Assembly: GCA_022340825.1 (NCBI GenBank)
Contig: JAJDNE010000050.1
Location: forward strand, 1-40,194
DNA length: 40,194 nt
Reading direction: 5' to 3'
Origin: Acidiferrobacterales bacterium
Lineage (GTDB): Bacteria > Pseudomonadota > Gammaproteobacteria > Acidiferrobacterales > JAJDNE01
Numbering within the stretch: the stretch's first letter is position 1; the number at the start of each line of letters is the position of its first letter. Under the pieces are notes generated by a model that worked only from the letters and a program-made list of their open reading frames with translations, made no database searches and was not told where the DNA came from. The position numbers were made by a program, and so were the translations under genes. Positions 8,693-17,000 of this stretch are shown piece by piece.

Positions 8693-9433
8693 TTAGATGC
8701 CGATATAACGAACACTGTTATCCAGGTTCAGATCCTCACGGATGCGCCTGGTTGCCTTGCTGCGAACCGTCTGAGCGATTTCGCTCTTGGGATCATTGAG
8801 ATCACCAAACAGGATGGCATTGTGTCCTTCTTTCGCGCAGGCTTCCGCACAAGCAGTTGTGCCGTCACCGCGATCCACTTTGTGTACGCACATCGTGCAC
8901 GACTCGACTGTGCCCTTACCGCGTGGTGCATATTCTTTCTGGCCGGTTATGTCCTCGTGCTCGAACGAGCGCGCCTTGTACGGACAGGCCATCATGCAAT
9001 AGCGGCAGCCGATGCAAATGTGGCGATCAACCAGGACAATGCCATCAGCACGCTTGAACGATGCCCCGGTTGGGCAGACGTCAACGCATGGCGGTTCCTG
9101 GCAGTGTTGGCACATGACCGGCAATGAGTGCTCGTAGCCGGTGTTCGGATCCTTAACTTCGACCTTGCGAATCCACTGAGGCTTGGTCGCATCACTACCC
9201 TTGAGTTGCTCGTGATCAATGCCGTTTTCAGTGTGACAGGCATCCACGCAGGAAGTGCAACCCTTGTTGCACTTGTTGGTATCAATCAGCAGACCCCAAC
9301 GCTGTGCAGCGGTGACTGCCTCTTCCGGTGACTTGGCCTGGGCAAGTTCAATTAGTCGAATTCCCGGGGCGATAGCGGCACCCGCCGTGGCGGCGGCACC
9401 CATAGCCATAAAGTCGCGGCGTGAAACACTCAT
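8693..9433 (-). CDS. dsrO: DsrO, periplasmic Fe-S subunit of DsrMKJOP
   Basis: A 246-residue ferredoxin-like electron-transfer subunit. It opens with a twin-arginine signal (MSVSRRDFMAMGAAA), so it is exported folded by Tat. Four cysteine clusters follow, in the order CNKGCTSCVDAC, CQHCQEPPCVDVC, CIGCRYCMMAC and CTMCVH...CAEAC, as in the PsrB/HybA family that carries several [4Fe-4S] centres. It overlaps dsrJ by four bases (ATGA), which implies coupled translation. It should pass electrons between the trihaem cytochrome DsrJ and the membrane subunit DsrP. Confidence 0.96.
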   Translation of the reverse strand: MSVSRRDFMAMGAAATAGAAIAPGIRLIELAQAKSPEEAVTAAQRWGLLIDTNKCNKGCTSCVDACHTENGIDHEQLKGSDATKPQWIRKVEVKDPNTGYEHSLPVMCQHCQEPPCVDVCPTGASFKRADGIVLVDRHICIGCRYCMMACPYKARSFEHEDITGQKEYAPRGKGTVESCTMCVHKVDRGDGTTACAEACAKEGHNAILFGDLNDPKSEIAQTVRSKATRRIREDLNLDNSVRYIGI

Positions 9434-9894
9434 TTTTCACCCCCGGTGATAGCGATCACCTTTTGACCAATCGCATCAATCGGACGCATGGTTTGTTTGC
9501 TGGCGTTTGCCTTGTCGGTATGACAGCTGAAGCAGTCAATACTGACCGCGGCGTAGGTATGGCAGCTTTCACAAAATCCGTCTTTACCCAGAACACTCTT
9601 GGTTTCCGGATCCGCATGGCAATTCACACAATTCTTCAGGCTGTGCTGCTTGGTACGAATACCCTGATGCACGGTTTTGTCACGGTGATGAAGAATAAAC
9701 TCCATGTGACTTTTGCGCATGACTTCCGTTGGTTCCACACATTTGTCACCCTTGGTGATGCTGTGTTTGGGTAGCGGCACGCGGGAATTGTCGTGTTTCT
9801 CGTCTCCATGCCCGCTGGCAATACTGCTTGTCGCCAAACCCACGGCGGCAAGCAGTACCAGCAAAGAGGCGAATTTCTGGCTTTTGCGAAGCAT
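9430..9894 (-). CDS. dsrJ: DsrJ, trihaem cytochrome c of DsrMKJOP
   Basis: A periplasmic cytochrome of about 154 residues with three haem c motifs (CVNCH, CESCH, CFSCH). I start it at ATG 9894 (MLRKSQKFASLL, a signal peptide/anchor ending at SSIASG); the track ORF to 10080 reads into dsrL in another frame. The extra cysteine in GDKCVEPTEVM matches the position proposed as an unusual His/Cys haem ligand in A. vinosum DsrJ. It begins 8 bases after the dsrL stop and overlaps dsrO by four bases. Its physiological partner is still debated for the family. Confidence 0.95.
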   Translation of the reverse strand: MLRKSQKFASLLVLLAAVGLATSSIASGHGDEKHDNSRVPLPKHSITKGDKCVEPTEVMRKSHMEFILHHRDKTVHQGIRTKQHSLKNCVNCHADPETKSVLGKDGFCESCHTYAAVSIDCFSCHTDKANASKQTMRPIDAIGQKVIAITGGEK

Positions 9895-9902
9895 TGGTCG
9901 AC

Positions 9903-11888
9903 TTATTCTCCCAATCCCATCTTGATATAGCCGGTTGGGCAGACGTCCTGGCAGATGTGGCAACCGACACACTTGTCGTAGTCGGTGTCGACATAACGAC
10001 CCATGGTTGCCTGATCTTTCTTCACGCGGAAGATGGCATCCTGCGGGCAGTAGATAACACAATTGTCGCATTCGAAACACATGCCGCAGCTCATGCAGCG
10101 ATCCGCTTCAGCCTGTGCTTGCTCTTCGGAAAGACCAATGACGCGTTCTTCAAAGTGACCCAGTACTTCCTCGGAGCTAGGAACACGCTCTTCGCGCTTG
10201 TTGCGCGGCGTGTTCTCAAAGTGACCCAGGAACAGTTCAGATGCCGGAATAATTTCAGCTTCGGAACGATCTTCGTAGTTATGCACAGCAAAGCCAGCAT
10301 CGGCGGTGCCACGCAGACCACGGTCGATACCACGCTCGGTTTCCGGGCCAGCAGGCTTGAATGCTTCCGGGTCGTGATGAGTTTCGTGCAGTTTCTCCAG
10401 CAGGTCGAAGTGGTGTACGTCCACTTTCGGGCGCTTGCCCAGTGCTTCCTGCTTGAAGTAGTGATCGATACTCTCTACCGCAATGGAAGCCTGACCGATA
10501 ACAGTCGTCAGCAGGTGAGGGCGAACGATATCACCGCAGACAAAAAAGCCCGGCTTGTTCGGCATCTGGTAGTGCTTGTCAGCATCCATCAGGCCGCGAT
10601 CGTTGCCCAGGTCCTCAAAGCCTTCGAGATTACCGGTCTGACCGATGGCAGAAACAATCAGGTCGCACTCGATATCAAATTCGGAGCCTTCAATCACTTC
10701 ACCCTTGCCGGAGGAATAATCCATCTTGGCAACTCGAAGCGCCTTGGCGCGACCATTGTCACCAACAATCACTTCTACCGGAGTCAACGAACCCTGAATC
10801 TCGACACCTTCACGAGTAGCGTCATCGATTTCGTGCTGGGCGGCGGTCATGTTGTCGATCGGCTGCCGTGAGATCAGCATGACTTCTGCACCCTCGCGCT
10901 TGGCGATATCGGCAACGTCATGAGCGGTGTGACCCAGTACAATATTCTCCGGGCGATCCTTGTCGGCGATGTTCTTGATGCCACCGAGGCGACGGGCGAC
11001 GGATGCCACGTCGATTGAGGTGTCACCACCGCCAACCACGACAACCTTGCCACCAACAGCCTTCAGACGACCCTCGTTAAACGCCGAGAGAAATGCAACA
11101 CCAGTAATGCAGTTGGAGACATCGGCGCCGGGGATCGGCAGGGCGCGGCCAGACTGTGCGCCGATGGCGAACAGAACGGCATCGAATTCTTTCTGCAGAT
11201 CATCGAGTTTGACGTCAACGCCAACGCGGGTATTCATACGGGTTTCGACACCCATGGCAATGATACGATTGATTTCACCGTCCAGTACGTCGCGCGGAGT
11301 ACGGTAACCGGGGATGCCGTAGCGCATCATGCCGCCGAAGCTTTCATGGTCATCAAACACGGTCGCGCCGTGTCCCAGGCGACGCAGCTGGTAAGCAGCC
11401 GCCAGACCGGCAGGGCCACCACCAATAACGGCTACTTTCTTGCCGGTATCGGCGCCAGCTTCGAAGGTGTAATTATTGGCCAGAGCGGTATCACCGATGA
11501 ATTGCTCGACGGAGTTAATACCGACGTGATCTTCCACTTCATTGCGGTTACAACCGTCTTCGCATGGAGCAGGGCAGACGCGTCCCATTACGGCAGGGAA
11601 CGGATTAGCATCCGTTGAGCGGCGGAAGGCATATTCATGCCACTCGACGCCTTCAGCGGGCTTTTCGATCCCGCGGACGATATTCAACCAGCCGCGAATA
11701 TCCTCACCCGACGGGCAGGAACCCTGGCAAGGCGGGGTCTTGTGGATATAGGTCGGGCATTTGTGACTTTCGTCGCCCTTGAAAATACGATCGGTAAACG
11801 AGCCCCAATCCTTCTCACTCTGACCGTCATGATAACGACGGAAGGTATGACCTTCACCTTTGTAAACTTTATCTACCGGAGTTGCCAT
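9903..11888 (-). CDS. dsrL: DsrL, FAD/Fe-S NAD(P)H:acceptor oxidoreductase
   Basis: A 661-residue GltD-like iron-sulfur flavoprotein. The N-terminal cysteine region (CPTYIHKTPPCQGSCPSG), an FAD-binding Rossmann motif VAVIGGGPAGLAAA near residue 150, and an NAD(P)-binding motif VVVVGGGDTSIDVA near residue 285 are followed by a C-terminal two-cluster ferredoxin domain (CMSCGMCFECDNC, CVGCHICQDVC). In sulfur oxidisers DsrL works with DsrAB and transfers the electrons to NAD+. It is translated from an excellent AAGGAGAG site. Its presence argues for the oxidative direction of the pathway. Confidence 0.95.
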   Translation of the reverse strand: MATPVDKVYKGEGHTFRRYHDGQSEKDWGSFTDRIFKGDESHKCPTYIHKTPPCQGSCPSGEDIRGWLNIVRGIEKPAEGVEWHEYAFRRSTDANPFPAVMGRVCPAPCEDGCNRNEVEDHVGINSVEQFIGDTALANNYTFEAGADTGKKVAVIGGGPAGLAAAYQLRRLGHGATVFDDHESFGGMMRYGIPGYRTPRDVLDGEINRIIAMGVETRMNTRVGVDVKLDDLQKEFDAVLFAIGAQSGRALPIPGADVSNCITGVAFLSAFNEGRLKAVGGKVVVVGGGDTSIDVASVARRLGGIKNIADKDRPENIVLGHTAHDVADIAKREGAEVMLISRQPIDNMTAAQHEIDDATREGVEIQGSLTPVEVIVGDNGRAKALRVAKMDYSSGKGEVIEGSEFDIECDLIVSAIGQTGNLEGFEDLGNDRGLMDADKHYQMPNKPGFFVCGDIVRPHLLTTVIGQASIAVESIDHYFKQEALGKRPKVDVHHFDLLEKLHETHHDPEAFKPAGPETERGIDRGLRGTADAGFAVHNYEDRSEAEIIPASELFLGHFENTPRNKREERVPSSEEVLGHFEERVIGLSEEQAQAEADRCMSCGMCFECDNCVIYCPQDAIFRVKKDQATMGRYVDTDYDKCVGCHICQDVCPTGYIKMGLGE

Positions 11889-11958
11889 CTGTTTCTCTCC
11901 TTATGTTCGCTAACAGCGTTTCTTGCTAGTCGACTGCCAATAATAAGACTTAACTAGT

Positions 11959-13449
11959 TTAATCTTTCGCACCCAGAACGATTGCATCGCTCACCAACTG
12001 GTGAACACTGCCGATCATGTCCATGGGGAAATCGTAATACGGAAGCGTTTTGGTGAACTGACTCTTGCAGATCGCACAAATCGCCGCCAGGAAATTGACA
12101 TCGTTTTCTTCGACAACGCGCTTCAGTGCCTGCATGCGCGGCATGGCACCTTTCACGCGGAGCTCCATCAGGTCATCGGTCAACAGACCGCCACCGCCAC
12201 CACAGCAGAAGGTATTCTCATGGATGGTCTCCGGCGCCATATCAAAATAATGATTGGCTACGCCCTTGATGACTTCGCGCGGCAACACGAACTGGCCGCC
12301 AGGGAAGTTACCCATGCGCGAAGCGCGTGCCACGTTACATGAATCATGGAACGTGATACGACGGTCATCGTTGGCGCTCTTGTCAATTTTCAGCGCGCCA
12401 CGCTGCATCAAGCCATGTGTTACTTCAATAATATGCTGGGGAACAGGGTAGTTCTTGTCGAGAAAATCGAATGGTCCGATCAGCGTATTCCAGAAACTGT
12501 AGGCAACGCGCCAGGCGTGACCGCATTCACCAACGACGATACGCTTTACACCGAGGTCGAGCGCGGCATCACGAATTCGCATGGCAACCTTGCGCAGATT
12601 GTCCGGGCTACCAATAAACATGGAGAAGTTGGCGGCCTCTGAAGCATAGGAACTCAGGGTCCAGCTGATGCCTGCCTGGTGAAATACCTTGCCGTATCCA
12701 ATCAAGCCATCAATGTGAGGCTCCGCAAAGAAATCGGCCGATGGCGTAATAACCAGAACGTCTGCGCCTTTTACGTCGAGCGGGTAACGTACATCGACAC
12801 CGGTCTCGTCTTTTACGTCTTCTTCCAGGCCTTCGAGCGTGTCGGCCAATGCCGGCTCGGGCAGGCCAAGGTTGTTACCAATCTTGTGCAGCTTGCCAAT
12901 AATTTCGTTGCAGTATTTCTGTCCCTTGCCGACGGTATCCATGATTTCACGGGCGGCCATGGAGATTTCTGCCGTATCGATACCGTATGGGCAGAATACC
13001 GAGCAGCGACGGCATTGTGAGCACTGATGGAAGTAGGAGTACCAGTCATCCAGCACTTCCTGGGTCATGTCTTCTGCGCCGACCAGCCACGGGAAGTACT
13101 TGCCCGAGAACGTGTAGTAGCGGCGATATACCTTGCGCAGCAAATCCTGACGCGCAACCGGCATGTTTTTCGGGTCCGTCGTGCCGAGATAATAATGGCA
13201 CTTGTCGGTACAGGCACCGCATTTAACACAGGAATCCAGGAATACCTTGAAAGCCTTGTTGTTCCTGGCGATGTCACCCAGCTTTTCAACAGCTTTTGCT
13301 TCCCAGTTGTCTACCAGTTCACCGGGGAAACCAACGCTCGCCTGGTGGTCCGGTTTTGCGACAAACGGGCTGCTGTGTTCCATCACTCCCCGTTTGAGAT
13401 GCGGGATGATGGGGTATTCCTGTAATTTTGGTGTTTCGAAATCTGCCAC
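11959..13449 (-). CDS. dsrK: DsrK, HdrD-like Fe-S subunit of DsrMKJOP
   Basis: A cytoplasmic catalytic subunit, 496 residues, related to heterodisulfide reductase HdrD. Two [4Fe-4S] motifs occur in the first half (CVKCGACTDKC and CSQCRRCSVFC). The C-terminal half carries the CCG-type motifs that bind the special cluster acting on disulfides (HDSCNVARASR, TFCCGGGGG). Its presumed substrate is the DsrC trisulfide/disulfide. The start is GTG at 13449 (MADFETPKLQ), with AGAGGA upstream. It follows dsrM by 47 bases. Confidence 0.96.
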   Translation of the reverse strand: MADFETPKLQEYPIIPHLKRGVMEHSSPFVAKPDHQASVGFPGELVDNWEAKAVEKLGDIARNNKAFKVFLDSCVKCGACTDKCHYYLGTTDPKNMPVARQDLLRKVYRRYYTFSGKYFPWLVGAEDMTQEVLDDWYSYFHQCSQCRRCSVFCPYGIDTAEISMAAREIMDTVGKGQKYCNEIIGKLHKIGNNLGLPEPALADTLEGLEEDVKDETGVDVRYPLDVKGADVLVITPSADFFAEPHIDGLIGYGKVFHQAGISWTLSSYASEAANFSMFIGSPDNLRKVAMRIRDAALDLGVKRIVVGECGHAWRVAYSFWNTLIGPFDFLDKNYPVPQHIIEVTHGLMQRGALKIDKSANDDRRITFHDSCNVARASRMGNFPGGQFVLPREVIKGVANHYFDMAPETIHENTFCCGGGGGLLTDDLMELRVKGAMPRMQALKRVVEENDVNFLAAICAICKSQFTKTLPYYDFPMDMIGSVHQLVSDAIVLGAKD

Positions 13450-13496
13450 GCCTTAATCCTCTAGTAACATCCTCGGATGACTGTGTTTGGGACGAC

Positions 13497-14252
13497 CTAT
13501 TTAGCGCTCTCGCCTGAAGCAGGCTGGGCACTGGCAGTCCAGCCACGGACATAACGTTTCTCACGAGGGTTATCCACCATCACCCGTGTCGGCGAGAAGA
13601 ATACGCCAGGCACATGCAACAGTTTGCTGATCGGAAAAATAATCATCAGCACGATCACCAGGCCGAGATGAATCATCAGCACCGGATCGGTTGGCAGCGG
13701 CTGCCAGTCAAAGCGCATCAGACCAAGAATGAATGCCTTTAGCGAAACAATGTCGGTATGGGCGCTGTCAATAAATTTCATCGCTGCACCGCTGGCACCG
13801 ATCATTACCAGTAACAACAGCATTAAATGATCAGAAGGGCTGCTGATGTAGCGCACGCGATCGACTACGATACGACGGGCCCACAGACCTAGCAGGCCGG
13901 CCAGCATGGCAAAGGCTGCGTACTTACCGAACGGTTGCAGCAGGGCAACCCAGGTCCAGACCGGTTCGGTGAAATAACGCAGGTGACGCAACAGCACCAG
14001 AAGCAGGGCCGCATGGAACATCCAGCCAAACAGCCAGGTCCACTTACTGGATTTGAACAGGCTGGCGAAGACCGTCACTTCCTTGGTCATGCGCCAGGCA
14101 ACACCAGCTTTCGTCGTCGGAGCTGGTGTCGTAGGAATCTTTAATGGTTGAGGTGTACGCGCATAAACGGCGATTTTATACGCCAGGCCGGCCACGAGCA
14201 TTACCGTAGCGGCATAAAACATAAGCGCGTAAATGACTGTCACAGCTGACAT
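13497..14252 (-). CDS. dsrM: DsrM, cytochrome b-type membrane subunit of DsrMKJOP
   Basis: A membrane protein of 251 residues related to the NarI family, with about five or six helices and histidines placed in them (LFGWMFHAALLLVLLRHL, LMIHLGLVIVLM) able to ligate b haems. It exchanges electrons with the quinone pool and anchors DsrK. It lies downstream of a strong terminator-like hairpin after dsrC, so transcription of dsrM onward may be reduced relative to dsrABEFHC. Confidence 0.94.
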   Translation of the reverse strand: MSAVTVIYALMFYAATVMLVAGLAYKIAVYARTPQPLKIPTTPAPTTKAGVAWRMTKEVTVFASLFKSSKWTWLFGWMFHAALLLVLLRHLRYFTEPVWTWVALLQPFGKYAAFAMLAGLLGLWARRIVVDRVRYISSPSDHLMLLLLVMIGASGAAMKFIDSAHTDIVSLKAFILGLMRFDWQPLPTDPVLMIHLGLVIVLMIIFPISKLLHVPGVFFSPTRVMVDNPREKRYVRGWTASAQPASGESAK

Positions 14253-14271
14253 CGTCTATCCCAAATAATTA

Positions 14272-14304
14272 GAAAAAGAGCGCAGGGCGGAACGACCGCC
14301 CTGC
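14272..14304 (-). terminator. Attenuator/terminator hairpin between dsrC and dsrM
   Basis: On the minus strand a perfect 9-bp stem (GCAGGGCGG / CCGCCCTGC, bases 14282-14304, 5-base loop) is followed by GCTCTTTTTC. This has the form of an intrinsic terminator inside the operon. Partial read-through would leave dsrABEFHC more abundant than dsrMKLJOPNR. Confidence 0.75.
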
Positions 14305-14322
14305 ATACTCCTGGATACGTAC

Positions 14323-14658
14323 TTAGACGCAGCCTGTCGGCTTTGGCAGGCCGGCGTACTTACATGCCTGCTTGGCAGGGCCGTACGGGAACAGTTCGTA
14401 CAGGTACTTGCTGTTGCCCTTGTCCTTGCCGAGCTTTTTGCCAATAGCCTTGGTCAGAACACGAACAGCCGGAGCGATCTGATACTCGTCATAGTACTCA
14501 CGCAGGAAGTTGATCACTTCCCAGTGGCTATCGGTCAGCTCGCAGTCATCAAGCTTCGCCATTTCAGCAGCGATTTCTTCGTTCCACTCGTTGCGATCTT
14601 CGAGGTAACCTTCCTCGTCGACAGCGATATCTTTGCCAGCTACGTTAATTGTTGCCAT
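14323..14658 (-). CDS. dsrC: DsrC, sulfur-carrier protein with both redox cysteines
   Basis: A 111-residue DsrC/TusE-family protein. The flexible C-terminal arm ends ACKYAGLPKPTGCV, placing CysA at residue 99 and CysB at the penultimate residue 110, the pair that carries sulfur atoms and forms the trisulfide. DsrC accepts persulfide from DsrEFH and is the substrate-carrier for DsrAB and DsrK. It has its own AGGAGT ribosome-binding site and is followed by a terminator-like hairpin. A cysteine-less paralogue is encoded in the divergent cluster. Confidence 0.97.
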   Translation of the reverse strand: MATINVAGKDIAVDEEGYLEDRNEWNEEIAAEMAKLDDCELTDSHWEVINFLREYYDEYQIAPAVRVLTKAIGKKLGKDKGNSKYLYELFPYGPAKQACKYAGLPKPTGCV

Positions 14659-14693
14659 TTCGTTTACTCCTGTTGAGATTAAGTTGCGCAGTA

Positions 14694-14993
14694 TCAGAGC
14701 CAGGACTGGACGCCGGAATTCTCGGCGGCCAGATCGACAAAGCCTGCGTAATCAACTACTTTGATTCCGTCGATGACCCGATCCTGGATTCCACGTGCTT
14801 CCAGGTCGGCACTTAGGGCATAGAAGGTGTGTTTCTTCATTGCCGTTTCGACTGTTGAAGTGATCTCGCTTCCGGTCAACGCTGCATAAACACCGTCTTC
14901 AATCAGCAGGATCGCGCTCCCTTCCTTGGCCATCCGCAAGCAGGTGTCCAGGGAGTTCTTCGTATAAGGTGACTTGTTTATCGTGTGTAGCAT
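14694..14993 (-). CDS. dsrH: DsrH, sulfurtransferase subunit
   Basis: The smallest subunit (99 residues) of the DsrE2F2H2 hexamer, related to TusB. I start it at ATG 14993 (MLHTINKSPYT), which matches the family N-terminus and has AAGGGGTG at good distance; the track start three codons earlier is a GTG. One cysteine occurs near residue 18 (LDTCLRM). It starts 12 bases after dsrF. Confidence 0.93.
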   Translation of the reverse strand: MLHTINKSPYTKNSLDTCLRMAKEGSAILLIEDGVYAALTGSEITSTVETAMKKHTFYALSADLEARGIQDRVIDGIKVVDYAGFVDLAAENSGVQSWL

Positions 14994-15005
14994 CCGGTTC
15001 ACCCC

Positions 15006-15401
15006 TTAGAAATTCAGGACTATGTCCATGTCTTCCATCATCGATGTCAGTTCGTCAGAGGTCTTGACCTCAACATCAACAATAAAATCGTCTTCAGTCA
15101 TTCCACGGGCGTCCATGGATTCCTTTTCCACGTAAAGCTTTTCTACGTCGTACATTTCGAGTGCACGGTAGGTCGGGGAGAAATTCTTCATCCCGGTTGC
15201 TTCGGTGTTCTGTCCCTTCTTAAGCTGGAACAAGCCGTCGTCAGCAAAGACCATGCAAACGTCCTGCTCAAAAGCAGCGCCGATTAACACAACTTCGAGC
15301 GCTTCGAGGGCGTAAACAGTGCCGTACGGAGCGGTGCGGGTCATGTACATCAATTTCTTGATTTCACCGCCTTCCATCATTTCGTCCATTTCGTCAGCCA
15401 T
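15006..15401 (-). CDS. dsrF: DsrF, sulfurtransferase subunit
   Basis: A 131-residue DsrE/F-like (TusC-related) subunit of the DsrEFH complex. The core begins at KKLMYMTRTAPYGTVYALEALEV and contains a conserved FADDGLFQLKKGQNT segment. The N-terminal dozen residues are Met/Glu-rich (MADEMDEMMEGGE). An AAGGGGGAAC site precedes the ATG. It assists sulfur transfer to DsrC; the catalytic cysteine lies in DsrE. Confidence 0.94.
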   Translation of the reverse strand: MADEMDEMMEGGEIKKLMYMTRTAPYGTVYALEALEVVLIGAAFEQDVCMVFADDGLFQLKKGQNTEATGMKNFSPTYRALEMYDVEKLYVEKESMDARGMTEDDFIVDVEVKTSDELTSMMEDMDIVLNF

Positions 15402-15410
15402 TGTTCCCCC

Positions 15411-15803
15411 TTAATCGCCAAACGTCAGGTGACGATCGGATTGAATGCAGGCTTCAATCAGCTGACCCAGTCCCGAGATACGGAAACCCGGAGCGATGTT
15501 GTCAGCGTCTTTGCCGTTACGTTTGGCTTCATCGGCATCTGCAATGCCGCGGCGCTGGGCGGCGGCAACGCAAACAACCAGATCAAGACCATGCTTCTCT
15601 GCCAGCTCCGACCAGCGTTTGATCACATTGCGATCATCCTGCGGCGGAGTGCTGAGACGGGTGCCGTTGTTAACACCGTCGTGGTAGAAGAAGACACGAA
15701 AGATTTCGTGTCCCTTCTCCAGCGCAGCCGTCACGAACTGGTAAGCCGTGTCGGATGCTTCGTGGGTGTACGGACCCTCGTGTACTGCGATACTAAATTT
15801 CAT
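15411..15803 (-). CDS. dsrE: DsrE, catalytic subunit of the DsrEFH sulfurtransferase
   Basis: A 130-residue TusD-related subunit. The active-site cysteine is Cys78 in LVVCVAAAQRRG, the same position known in A. vinosum DsrE to carry persulfide. The N-terminus MKFSIAVHEGPYTHE is typical. It is translated from an AAAAGGAAG site 33 bases after dsrB and is tightly linked to dsrF (9-base gap). It receives sulfur, probably from rhodanese/TusA-type donors, and passes it to DsrC. Confidence 0.96.
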   Translation of the reverse strand: MKFSIAVHEGPYTHEASDTAYQFVTAALEKGHEIFRVFFYHDGVNNGTRLSTPPQDDRNVIKRWSELAEKHGLDLVVCVAAAQRRGIADADEAKRNGKDADNIAPGFRISGLGQLIEACIQSDRHLTFGD

Positions 15804-15835
15804 CTATCTGCTTCCTTTTACTCGGTTCCGAAAAC

Positions 15836-16909
15836 TTAGAAGCGGATGTGGGTCGACGCATTGAGCGTACGACGTGAACCGCGCCAGTCTTCAATGTGGA
15901 ACTTGGTGAATGGAAGTTCAGTCAGTTCGAAGAAACGCGGCCAACCGATACGATCGATCCAGTCGCCGACACGCTCCCAGTCACGAGCATCTTCCTTGTA
16001 AACGTGGAGAATGTTCTTCACGATCTCGGCAACTTCCGGCCAACGCGGAGCGTTGTTCGGGATGCCGGCGGCAACCAGCTTGTGGAAGCTTGGCTTGCTG
16101 CGGGCATTGGAGTGCTTGCCACCAACCCAGATAGCGAGTTTGGTGAATTCGGCGTCGTTGATCTGCATCGGCGGGCACGGCGGGAAGCAGGCACCACAAC
16201 AGATGCATTTCTTCTCGTCGACTTCCAGCGAAGGCTTGCCGTTAACGATAGCGGGACGAATCGCCGCAACCGGGCAACGGGCAACAACCGAAGGACGTTC
16301 ACAAACGTTGGCAACCAGGCTGTGGTTGATCTTCGGCGGCTTGGTGTGCTGAACGTTGATCGCGATATCACCCTGACCACCGCAGTTGATCTGGCAGCAG
16401 GAAGTAGTGATATGAACGCGGTTCGGCATACGCTCGCTGATGAACTCATCATGAAGTTCGTCCATCAGGGCCTTCACAACACCGGATGCGTCGGTGCCAG
16501 GGATGTCGCAATGCAACCAGCCCTGGGTATGAGAGATCATGGTCACTGAAGGACCGGTACCACCAACGGGGTAGCCGGCTTCTTCAAATGCCTTGATCAG
16601 CGGTTCAACCTTGGACTCTTCGGTCACCATGACTTCGAAGTTCGAGCGAATGGTGAAGTGCACGTGTCCGTCGCCAAATTTGTCGACGATGTCGCACAGC
16701 AGGTTGATCTCGTAGGGACCAAGCTGGCGCTGGGTGCCAACGCGAACGGTCCAGACTTCATCACCGCTCTTGGCGACGTGGTGCAATACGCCCGGACGCG
16801 GACGATCATGATAAGCCCAATTGCCGAAGTTCTTGATGAACGTCGGGTGCATGTACTGGAACGGATCCGGAGTTCCGCTCTCAATTGGCTGGCGATGCTG
16901 TTCTGCCAT
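15836..16909 (-). CDS. dsrB: DsrB, beta subunit of (reverse) dissimilatory sulfite reductase
   Basis: A 357-residue subunit of the alpha2beta2 sulfite reductase. Visible motifs are the siroheme/Fe-S region TSCCQINCGGQGD (about residue 168), a second cysteine motif ARCPVAA, and an inserted ferredoxin domain CICCGACFPPCP (about residue 235). It has a GGAGG ribosome-binding site. A hairpin lies in the 91-base gap after dsrA. In this genome it should act in the oxidative direction, releasing sulfite from DsrC-bound sulfur. Confidence 0.97.
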   Translation of the reverse strand: MAEQHRQPIESGTPDPFQYMHPTFIKNFGNWAYHDRPRPGVLHHVAKSGDEVWTVRVGTQRQLGPYEINLLCDIVDKFGDGHVHFTIRSNFEVMVTEESKVEPLIKAFEEAGYPVGGTGPSVTMISHTQGWLHCDIPGTDASGVVKALMDELHDEFISERMPNRVHITTSCCQINCGGQGDIAINVQHTKPPKINHSLVANVCERPSVVARCPVAAIRPAIVNGKPSLEVDEKKCICCGACFPPCPPMQINDAEFTKLAIWVGGKHSNARSKPSFHKLVAAGIPNNAPRWPEVAEIVKNILHVYKEDARDWERVGDWIDRIGWPRFFELTELPFTKFHIEDWRGSRRTLNASTHIRF

Positions 16910-16961
16910 GTTTGCCTCCAGTAATAACCTTAATTCTGATACAGCTATTTGCTTAAACGAA

Positions 16962-16984
16962 GGCCCGCCCCATTGGAGCGGGCC
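16962..16984 (-). promoter_or_regulatory. Stem-loop between dsrA and dsrB
   Basis: Perfect 7-bp inverted repeat GGCCCGC / GCGGGCC with a 9-base loop in the 91-base dsrA-dsrB gap. On the transcript it is followed by ACGTTCGTTT-type sequence only weakly U-rich, so a processing or mRNA-stability role is more likely than termination. Confidence 0.5.
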
Positions 16985-17000
16985 ACGTCAGTGTACGAAC

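Noticed and set aside
9430-10080. 216-aa ORF extending dsrJ upstream
   Set aside because: The first 62 codons lie in another frame of dsrL; the signal peptide and family start are at 9894.
9828-10871. 347-aa + strand ORF opposite dsrL
   Set aside because: Antisense shadow of dsrL with no recognisable domain.
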